Shown here in pieces: positions 1 through 6,500 of a DNA stretch of 10,905 bases. Source of the DNA: JAHFUI01 sp041485905 (lineage in GTDB: Bacteria > Acidobacteriota > Vicinamibacteria > Vicinamibacterales > CAVVIG01). The notes below the pieces were generated by a model that made no database searches, had not been told where the DNA came from, and saw nothing but the letters and a program-made list of their open reading frames with translations. The stretch is from positions 1 through 10,905 of the forward strand of contig JBGPKK010000154.1 in assembly GCA_041485905.1 (NCBI GenBank). The letters run 5' to 3'. The translations under genes and the position numbers were made by a program. Positions within the stretch are counted from its first letter, which is position 1, and every line of letters starts with the position of its first letter.

Positions 1-262
1 AGTTGGTCCGATAGCCGCTGACCGAGAAGCGGCCGTGCGGCACGACCTCCGCCGTCGGCACGAACCAGAGGCCCGTGTCTCCGAAGTACGTGGTGGTCGC
101 CGGTCGCGTCTCCTCGGCCGTGGCGGTCGACGAGGACTGAGCGGTCGTCGTTGCCGATCCCTGTCCTGCGGACGGTGTGGAAGGACCACCCTGCGCGTGA
201 GCCGTCGCGGCCCACAGTGCACATGCGACGGTCAGGCTTATGGAGCGAAGCGAATGTGTCAT
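1..262 (-). CDS. Exported, probably outer-membrane protein, N-terminal part (runs off the left edge)
   Basis: Only the first 87 codons are in the window; the rest lies beyond position 1. The start ATG at 262 has a good ribosome binding site, GGAGGT at 276-271, 8 nt upstream. Residues 1-24 form a classical Sec signal peptide (basic MTHSLR, hydrophobic core, AHA before Q24). Residues 25-57 are a low-complexity Ser/Thr/Ala/Pro linker. The segment then reads YFGDTGLWFVPTAEV and continues HGRFSVSGYRTN. From memory, this GDTGLWFVPTAEV segment begins the mature domain of acidobacterial proteins annotated as OmpA-family or outer-membrane beta-barrel proteins; that assignment is recall, not a search. 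The beta-barrel or peptidoglycan-binding part would lie outside the window. The gene follows tatC on the same strand after 132 nt and appears to have its own promoter. Coding and export are well supported; the family is uncertain. Confidence 0.72.
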   Translation of the reverse strand, partial: MTHSLRSISLTVACALWAATAHAQGGPSTPSAGQGSATTTAQSSSTATAEETRPATTTYFGDTGLWFVPTAEVVPHGRFSVSGYRTN

Positions 263-296
263 TTGGCTGTACCTCCAGTGGTACCAGCAGCTTGAA

Positions 297-329
297 ATTA
301 TAGTACGGCTGACCCGTACTCCAAGTCAA
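297..329 (-). promoter_or_regulatory. Candidate promoter of the exported-protein gene, with a dyad in the spacer
   Basis: On the minus strand a perfect TATAAT lies at 302-297. Two -35 candidates precede it: TTGGAG (324-319, spacer 16) and TTGACT (329-324, spacer 21, too long for normal use). Between them and the -10 sits a perfect 7-bp inverted repeat, AGTACGG-5 nt-CCGTACT (302-320), which overlaps the first base read of the -10. A repressor binding such a site would block RNA polymerase, so this could be an operator. It is only a sequence pattern; no regulator is visible nearby. Confidence 0.45.
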
Positions 330-394
330 TCAATGACTTAGAACAACGCGCGGGAGCGGTCGGGGACTGTGCAGTTGTAAGCGAAGCTGAGCAA

Positions 395-1192
395 TCAGCT
401 CTTGGGGGCGACGATCCAGGCGATCACGATGCTGAATGCGTAGAGCCCGATCATCGGCGCGGCGAAGATGGTCTGCGTGATGGCGTCAGGGCTTGGCGTG
501 ATGACGGCGGCGATGATGAAGATAATCAAAATCGCGTATTTGAAGTTCTTCGCAAGAAATTTCCACGTGACCATCTTCATCTTCGCCAGGAAAAAAACGA
601 TGGTCGGCATCTGAAACACGAGACCCATCCCGAGCAGCATCTTCGTATACAGGTCGAAGACGTCTTCGAGCTTCGGCATGAACACCAGGTCGGGCGTATC
701 GAAGCTTCCGAAGAACCGCATCATGAACGCGAACACGATGTAGTGGTTGAACAGCGCGCCCCCGAGAAATCCGAGGGTGGACATCAGCACGAACGGGATG
801 GCGAGCTTTTTTTCTTTGGTATACAGGCCGGGCGCGATGAACAGCCACACCTGATACATGATGCACGGCGCCGCCAGAACGAGGCCGGCGATCAGCGCGA
901 TCTGGATGTCGAAGCTGAACGCTTCCCCCGGCTGCGTGTAGATCAGCGTTCTGCCGGGCGGCAGGACGCGGCGCGTCGGTCCCAATAGAAAGTCGGAAAT
1001 GCGGTTGATGAACGCGAAGCCGATGAGCACGCCGACCGCGGTGTACAGCAGGGAATGGACGATGCGTTTCCGGAGCTCGTCGAGGTGCTCCAGGAAGGAC
1101 ATCTGCCCGCCCGGGGCTTCGTCGTCCTCGTCGTCTCCCGGGGGGAGCACGCGTGCCGCGGCGCCGGAGCCGGGGAAGGGGACCAGGGCCAA
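395..1192 (-). CDS. tatC: Sec-independent (twin-arginine) protein translocase subunit TatC
   Basis: TatC is the inner-membrane receptor of the Tat pathway: it binds twin-arginine signal peptides of folded proteins and recruits TatA to form the pore. The 265-residue product has the six-helix hydrophobic pattern of the family. Signature residues are visible: HLDELRKR (36-43, with E39 matching E. coli E15), YQVWLFIAPGLY (113-124, F118 matching F94), E127 in TKEKK (matching E103), and FQMP (193-196, Q194 at the position of E170). The reading frame begins with TTG at 1192, immediately after the tatA stop (TAATTG), so translation is probably coupled. It adds about 30 residues with an acidic run DDEDDE before the conserved core at M31 (MSFLEHLDEL). 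No clear Shine-Dalgarno precedes either start, so M31 (ATG at 1102) is the alternative. A 6-bp hairpin (385-400) overlaps the stop codon but has no T-run. Confidence 0.95.
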   Translation of the reverse strand: MALVPFPGSGAAARVLPPGDDEDDEAPGGQMSFLEHLDELRKRIVHSLLYTAVGVLIGFAFINRISDFLLGPTRRVLPPGRTLIYTQPGEAFSFDIQIALIAGLVLAAPCIMYQVWLFIAPGLYTKEKKLAIPFVLMSTLGFLGGALFNHYIVFAFMMRFFGSFDTPDLVFMPKLEDVFDLYTKMLLGMGLVFQMPTIVFFLAKMKMVTWKFLAKNFKYAILIIFIIAAVITPSPDAITQTIFAAPMIGLYAFSIVIAWIVAPKS

Positions 1193-1483
1193 TTACGCGC
1201 TCTTATCGACCTTCCCTGACGTGGCGCCTACAGGCTCCTCGCTGTGCGGAGCGGGCGGCGTCGGCGTTGTCTCGGGGGCCTTCGACGCCTCGACCTTGGG
1301 TCGCTGCTCATCGAGGCGGATTTCCTCTTCGAGCGTGCTGCGCAGTTCGTTCGAGGCCCGCTTGAACTCGGCAAGGCTTTTCCCGAGCGATCGGCCCAGC
1401 TCGGGCAGCTTGCGGGGTCCGAAGATGATCAAGGCGATGATGAAAATAATGACCAGTTCGGGCATCCCGATGGAACCTAACAT
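1193..1483 (-). CDS. tatA: Twin-arginine translocase subunit TatA/TatE family
   Basis: TatA forms the protein-conducting part of the Tat translocon with TatC. The 96-residue product has one N-terminal membrane helix (ELVIIFIIALIIFG), the hinge FGPRKLPELGRSLGKSL and an amphipathic helix, then a charged and Pro/Thr-rich tail. The frame stays open upstream to 1558, but the start is set at ATG 1483: this gives the canonical N-terminus MLGSIGMPEL, has the ribosome binding site GAGGAG (1495-1490) 6 nt upstream, and leaves the promoter at 1529-1558 outside the gene. The product mixes A- and B-type features: the E at residue 9 before the helix and the segment NELRSTLEEEIRLDEQ recall TatB, while the hinge and the short length are TatA-like. 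No separate tatB is in the window, so it may serve both roles (inference). Confidence 0.93.
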   Translation of the reverse strand: MLGSIGMPELVIIFIIALIIFGPRKLPELGRSLGKSLAEFKRASNELRSTLEEEIRLDEQRPKVEASKAPETTPTPPAPHSEEPVGATSGKVDKSA

Positions 1484-1528
1484 GATGTGCTCCTCGCTCC
1501 GGAGATGAAGGACCGACCGCTTCCTGCC

Positions 1529-1558
1529 ATTATAGGAACCGGCCGCTCGTCGGGTCAA
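1529..1558 (-). promoter_or_regulatory. Sigma70-type promoter of tatA-tatC
   Basis: On the minus strand TTGACC (1558-1553) is followed after 18 nt by a perfect TATAAT (1534-1529). This is the best housekeeping promoter match in the window. Transcription would start near 1522, giving a leader of about 40 nt before the tatA ATG at 1483. It supports the short tatA start and an operon of tatA and tatC. Confidence 0.65.
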
Positions 1559-1590
1559 GAAATTACACCGGCAGAAGTTCCCAGAAGTCG

Positions 1591-1619
1591 TTGCCCGTAA
1601 GGAAGTTATCTGCTACGAT
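1591..1619 (+). promoter_or_regulatory. Candidate promoter of the S41 protease gene, possibly giving a leaderless mRNA
   Basis: TTGCCC (1591-1596) and TACGAT (1614-1619) are spaced by exactly 17 nt. If used, transcription would start about 7 nt downstream, at or next to the ATG at 1627, so the message would be leaderless and the protease would begin MRRYRSLS. The competing reading is a leadered mRNA with start ATG 1618 and the SD-like AAGGAA (1599-1604), which is 13 nt away. Both cannot be right. The -10 matches 4 of 6 consensus positions. Confidence 0.35.
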
Positions 1620-3249
1620 GTCTGACATGCGACGCTACCGTTCTCTGTCCGCCGTCGTCTTCGCGATCGTCCTCTCCGCGCTGGTCGGCGGGTTCTTCGG
1701 CAGGAGCGCGCAGGCCGTTGACGACAAGATTCCGGCGCACTACAAGACCTTCACGGCCGCGCTCAACGCGATCGAGACGAGCTACGTCGACAAAGTCGAT
1801 TCGGAGAATCTCGTCTACAGCGCGATCCGCGGCATGCTCGGCACGCTCGATCCACACTCCAGCTTCTTCACGCCGGCGCAGTATGCCCAGATGCGCGAGC
1901 GGCAGGAGGGACGGTACTACGGCATCGGCATTCGAATCGTCACGCTCGACGGGGACATCACCGCGACCGACGTGTTCGAAGGATCGCCCGCCTACAAGAA
2001 AGGCCTGCGCCATGGCGACATCATCGCGAAGATCGCGGGAGAGAACGCCAAGGGCTGGGCGACCGAGCAGGCGGTGGCGAAGCTCAAGGGACCGAAAGGC
2101 ACCGCCGTCGAGATCGAGATCAAGCGCCGCGGCTACGAGCAGCTGATTCCTATTCAGCTCACGCGCGACGAAGTCTACATTACGACGGTGCCGGCGTATT
2201 TCATGATCGATGCGACGACCGGCTACGCCCGCCTGCAGGACTTCGGCGAGAACACCGACAAGGACCTGAAGCGCGCGTTGCACGATCTGGCGTCGAAGGG
2301 CATGCGCCGCCTGCTGCTGGACATTCGCGGCAACCCCGGCGGACCGCTCGACCAGGCGATCAAGGTGGCGAACGAATTCCTGCCGAAGGGCCGGATGATC
2401 GTCTACACGCGCGGCCGCGTGCAGAATTCCGATCAGGATTACCGCGCGACCGAGGACGGCGAGTTCAGCGAGATCCCGATCGTGATGATCGCGAACCGCG
2501 GCAGCGCGAGCGCGTCTGAAATCGTCACCGGCGCGCTCCAGGATCACGACCGGGCGTACATCGTCGGCGAGACGACGTTCGGCAAGGCGCTCGTGCAGTC
2601 GATCTACCGGGTCAGCGGCGGCGCCGGCCTCGCGTTGACGACCGCGCATTATTTCACGCCAAGCGGCCGGCTCATTCAACGGCCCTGGGACGCGACCTTC
2701 GACGAGTACATGAATTACTCGCTTAAGGATCAGGACGTCGAGCGCGTCCACAACCCGACCGATCTCAAGCGGACCGATTCCGGCCGTCCGGTGTACAGCG
2801 GCGGCGGCATCGAGCCCGACAAGCGCATCGCCGGCCCCATCGAGGGCTTCAATCCCGGACGGTTCGGCCGGCTGCTGTACAACCGCCAGGAGTTCGACAA
2901 CTACGCGCAGAAGTTCACCGCGGAAGGCGATACGCGCGTCGCGCAACAGTCGAGCGGCCGGAAGATCGTGAAGCCGAACTTCGTCGTCGACGATGCGGTG
3001 ATTGCGGACTTCCGCGACCAGCTCATGACGGACAAGATCAAGATCGACGAAGACGGGTTCAAGAAGGACGCGGATTTCATCCGCGCGATGATCCGGTATC
3101 GCATCGACGAAGTCGTGTTCGGCATCGCAGACGCGCGGCGGCATCTCCTGACCGCCGATCCGCAGGCGCTGCTTGCGGTCAGTCTCTTCGGCGAGGCGCA
3201 GAAGCTCAGCGACCTCTCGCGCGCCACTGGCAAGACCAAGGCGCATTAG
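1618..3249 (+). CDS. C-terminal processing peptidase, S41 family (Ctp/Tsp type), exported
   Basis: S41 proteases are periplasmic or membrane-anchored serine proteases that cut exported substrates near the C-terminus, using a PDZ domain to hold the substrate tail. The 543-residue product starts with a basic n-region (MRRYR) and a hydrophobic helix ending near SAQA, so it is exported or anchored. The family N-terminal motif DPHSSFF is at about 78-84, followed by RYYGIGIRI and a PDZ domain (about 95-175). The catalytic domain has DIRGNPGG (235-242) and GSASASEI. By family spacing the catalytic residues are S298, K323 and Q327, all present, so the enzyme should be active. IEPD near 398-401 is also typical; the C-terminal 140 residues are a charged helical extension. 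The start ATG 1618 is chosen over TTG 1591; ATG 1627 is an equal rival. The gene is divergent from tatA, with 134 nt between starts. Confidence 0.93.
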   Translation: MSDMRRYRSLSAVVFAIVLSALVGGFFGRSAQAVDDKIPAHYKTFTAALNAIETSYVDKVDSENLVYSAIRGMLGTLDPHSSFFTPAQYAQMRERQEGRYYGIGIRIVTLDGDITATDVFEGSPAYKKGLRHGDIIAKIAGENAKGWATEQAVAKLKGPKGTAVEIEIKRRGYEQLIPIQLTRDEVYITTVPAYFMIDATTGYARLQDFGENTDKDLKRALHDLASKGMRRLLLDIRGNPGGPLDQAIKVANEFLPKGRMIVYTRGRVQNSDQDYRATEDGEFSEIPIVMIANRGSASASEIVTGALQDHDRAYIVGETTFGKALVQSIYRVSGGAGLALTTAHYFTPSGRLIQRPWDATFDEYMNYSLKDQDVERVHNPTDLKRTDSGRPVYSGGGIEPDKRIAGPIEGFNPGRFGRLLYNRQEFDNYAQKFTAEGDTRVAQQSSGRKIVKPNFVVDDAVIADFRDQLMTDKIKIDEDGFKKDADFIRAMIRYRIDEVVFGIADARRHLLTADPQALLAVSLFGEAQKLSDLSRATGKTKAH

Positions 3250-3546
3250 TTTGTAGAGGCCGGACACTTGGGGCACACGACCACAATGCGTTGCGTCCCA
3301 GTTTGCTCTTGCCCCTATAACTAGGCCTTGTTACACTGACGACCGCTTTGCGGCCCGGGGCCGCCTTTCCGCGTGTGGAAAGGCGAAAGGTCGCTAAAAC
3401 GGTCCGTTGTCTGCCTGTTTCCCAGCCAGTCAAATGGTCCGCCTGAAGGCGGGCCGCGCCAGTCGTACTCGGCGTCCGTCATACCGTCGGACGTGGTATC
3501 CGGCTGTCATGCCCGGCCTGGACCGGGCTGCAATGTGGTGTACCTG
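3250..3546. other. Hairpin-rich intergenic region upstream of smc
   Basis: I see no convincing gene here. The smc frame stays open upstream to 3373, but the translated sequence resembles no SMC N-terminus. The region holds a candidate promoter (3309-3337) and several inverted repeats: GCGGCC-3 nt-GGCCGC (3350-3364); the perfect 9-bp stem CGCCTTTCC-6 nt-GGAAAGGCG (3362-3385), which shares three bases with the former so the two compete; GGTCCGCC-TGAA-GGCGGGCC (3436-3455, one G-T pair); and GCCCGG-6 nt-CCGGGC (3511-3528), ending 18 nt before the smc ATG. None is followed by a T-run, so none is a standard terminator for the S41 gene. Some may be intergenic REP-like repeats. The stretch GTGGTATCCGGCT near 3493-3505 weakly resembles the palindromic elements found inside the genes. 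Confidence 0.5.
3309..3337 (+). promoter_or_regulatory. Candidate promoter upstream of smc
   Basis: TTGCCC (3309-3314) and TACACT (3332-3337) are spaced by 17 nt, the same -35 hexamer and spacing as the candidate before the S41 gene. It would give smc a leader of about 200 nt containing all the hairpins of this gap. An overlapping alternative is TATAAC (3316-3321) with TTGCGT (3291-3296, spacer 19). Confidence 0.35.
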
Positions 3547-6500
3547 ATGCGCCTGCAACGTCTCGAGATCAACGGATTCAAATCGTTTTCCGACCGCTCG
3601 GAGCTGGCCTTCGACGCGGGCGTGACGGCCATCGTCGGCCCGAACGGGTGCGGCAAGAGCAACGTCGCCGATGCCATCACGTGGGTGATGGGCGAACAGA
3701 GTGCCAAGAGCCTTCGCGGCGAGCGCATGGAAGACGTGATCTTCAACGGCAGCGACGCGCGCAAGGCGACGGCCTCCGCGGAAGTCCGGTTGCGGTTCAG
3801 CGGCGTGCTGAAGAACGTGACCGGCCCGGCGTTTCCTGGCGAGAACGGGCATGGCCACAACGGCAACGGCCACAACGGGAACGGTGATGGCAAAGGCAAC
3901 GGCCATCATCCTGTGCTCGTGGCGTCCGACTTTAGTCGGACGACAGACATCGAGGACCCTGGGATTTCAGACAGCGGGGTTTCCGAGGCCATGCAATCCG
4001 GCTTAAGCCGGATCCCACAAGAGGTCATTCAATCGGTGGCTCGCGAGGTCGAGGTCACTCGGCGCCTGTACCGGTCGGGCGACAGCGAGTATCTGATCGA
4101 CGGTCAGATCTGCCGTCTGCGCGACGTCCACGAGCTGCTGATGGATACGGGCCTTGGCGCGAAGGCCTACGCGATCATCGAGCAGGGGAAGATCGGGCTC
4201 ATTTTGAGCTCGCGTCCGACCGACCGACGGCAACTGATCGAAGAAGCCGCTGGTGTCACGAAGTACAAGTCACGTCGCCGGTCCGCCGAGTTGAAGCTCG
4301 AAGCCGCTCGGCAGAACCTGACGCGCATCGACGATATCGCCTTTGAAGTGGAGAAGCAGCGCGGCACGCTGAAACGGCAGGCAGCCAAAGCACGCCGGTA
4401 CCAGAAGCTGCGGGATGAGCTCCGGCGCTGGGACAAGGTGCTCTTCGCGCGCAAGTACCGGCAGCTCGCCGCAACGATCGAATCGGCGCGTGAACGCCTC
4501 ACCGACGCGCGCGAGCGCGAGACCGCATCCGCCGGACGTGTCGCCGAGATCGAGTCCGATCTCGGACGGCTGCGGATCGAGCTGGTGGAAGCGGAATCTC
4601 TGGCGACGTCCGCGCGCGAGAGCGCCCACGCGCGCGAGCTGGCGATCAACCGCCGGCAGCAGCAGATCGCGTTCGACCGTGAGCAGATCCGGACGCTCGA
4701 CGGCCGCGCCGCGGTTGTGGCTGCCGAGCTTGAGACGCTCGAGGCGCGCCGCGAGCCTGCGCGTGCGGCGCTCGCGGCCAGGCGCGAAGCGTCCGCGACC
4801 GCGGTCGCCGACCGCGATCGGGCCGAGCGGGCGCTGACGAGCGACTCCGACGCGTACGAATCGGCGCACCAGGAGATCGAGGGTCTCGATGCGGACGTCG
4901 AGGCGGCGCGCAGCGAAGTCTTTTCCGCCATCAATTCCGCGACCGCTCTGCGCCATGCGCTGGAGCACGCGGGAGCGGCGCGCGAGAAGGTCGCCGAAAC
5001 GCTCACGAAGCTCGACGTCGAAATCGACGATGTGCGGATCGAATCGGAGCGTGTGGCGGCGGAACGCGCGGAGGCGGCCGAGCGGCTCGGTCGCGCCCAG
5101 GACGCCATCGAGGCGACCCGCGTCGCGCGCGCAGCCCGCGAATCCGAGCTGGCGAGCGCGCGCATCGAGCACGAATGGCGCGCCCGTTCGGTGCGCGTCC
5201 GCGAGCAGGAGCTGGCCGGCGTGGAAGCGCGGCTGAAGTCTCTCGAGGAGCTCGAGGCGGCCCGCACCGGTTACGGCGACGCCGCGCGCGCCGTCCTGGC
5301 ACAGGCCAACGGGAAAGTCGCGCAGCAGGGCGCCGTCGCCGACTACCTCGATGTCGATGCTGGATACGAGCGAGCCGTCGAAGCCTGCCTCGGCGATCTG
5401 CTGCAACATGTCGTGGTCGAGCGTCCGGAACACGCCGCGGCAGGCTTTCAACTGGTGCGCGAGCAAGCCGCCGGCCGCTGCGGCTTCATCATCGCTCGGC
5501 CAGCGCCCTCAACCTCACGTTCGTACATCGCGTCCTTCTTTAGCCGGACTACAGACGTCGCGACTGTTGTACCGAAGGACTTGAGCCCTGCAACGTCAGA
5601 GGGTCTCGTCTCGCTCTCGTCTGTCGTCCATGTGAACGGCCCCTTCGCCGACGCGATTCGCTCCGCGATCGGCGATGCCTGGATTGCAGACGGCTACGAC
5701 CGCGCCGCCGCGGCGAGCCGGCTCACGTCGGCCGCGGTCGCGACGCGGGCCGGCGACCTGTTCCGCGGCCCCCACGTTGTGAGCGGCGGAAACCGCGAAG
5801 AGGCGCGCGGCATTCTCGAGACCAAGCGCGAGATCCGCGAGCTCGGCGGCCGCATCAGCGGCGACCGCGAGGCGTTGGCGCGTCTGGCAGAAGAAACCAT
5901 GGCCCTCGAGGCCACCATCGCGCAGGCGACCAACGGGATCGGCGGCCTCAACGCCGAACACCACAAGCAGGAGAAGGCCATCGTCGGCTACGACGCGCAG
6001 CTCCAGTACGCGTCCGACGAGTCGCTGCGGCTGGTTCAGAAAGGCGAGCAGCTCGTGCGCGAGCGTCGGCAGGCCGAAGAGGAGCGGGACGCACTCGATC
6101 GTCGACAGGTGGAAGCGCACGACTCCATCGGCCGGCTCGAACAGGAACAGCGATCCGCTGACGAGCGGCTCACGCTGGCGCAGCGCCACCTGTCTGATGC
6201 GCGCGAGGCCGCCGACGATCTGAACCGTCGCGCCGCCGAGATCGGCGCGACCTACGCCGCCCTCGTCGAACGCACCACTGCGCTCGAGGCCGAGGTGCAA
6301 CGGCTCGAAGAGGCAGGAGCGGAGCTCGAATTGCGCGCCCGCGCGCTGGCCGATGAGCTCGATCAGGTTCGCCGCCGTGTCGATGAGCTCGGCGCCGCCG
6401 TCGTGGAGGGCGAGGCCGAGCTCGACGCGGACGTTCACGCGCTCGAGGCGCTGCAACACAGGGTCCGGACCGCCGACGAGGTCGTGTCCTCACTTCGCGT

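Noticed and set aside
35..295. Arg-rich 86-codon frame on the plus strand at the left edge
   Set aside because: It is antisense to the exported-protein gene, which has a signal peptide and a strong SD.
385..400. AGCTGA-GCAA-TCAGCT hairpin as tatC terminator
   Set aside because: The stem is only 6 bp, overlaps the stop codon and has no T-run in the direction of transcription.
1606..3276. Long open frame on the minus strand opposite the S41 protease gene
   Set aside because: It mirrors a strongly supported gene in high-GC DNA, is Arg/Asp/Val-rich without family features, and has no separate promoter or SD.
3373..3546. Upstream in-frame extension of smc (58 residues from GTG 3373)
   Set aside because: The SMC family starts at MRLQRLEING; the extension has no similarity I recognise and covers hairpins and a probable leader.
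3853..3906. CRISPR-like or array repeat
   Set aside because: The units are contiguous 15-mers without spacers and encode a linker in the smc frame.
3924..3941. Rho-independent terminator inside smc
   Set aside because: No T-run follows, the reading frame continues and the sequence recurs as a dispersed element.
4167..5466. Two long minus-strand frames opposite the smc coiled coil
   Set aside because: Their Ser/Arg/Ala-rich composition reflects the antisense of coiled-coil codons for Glu, Ala and Arg.
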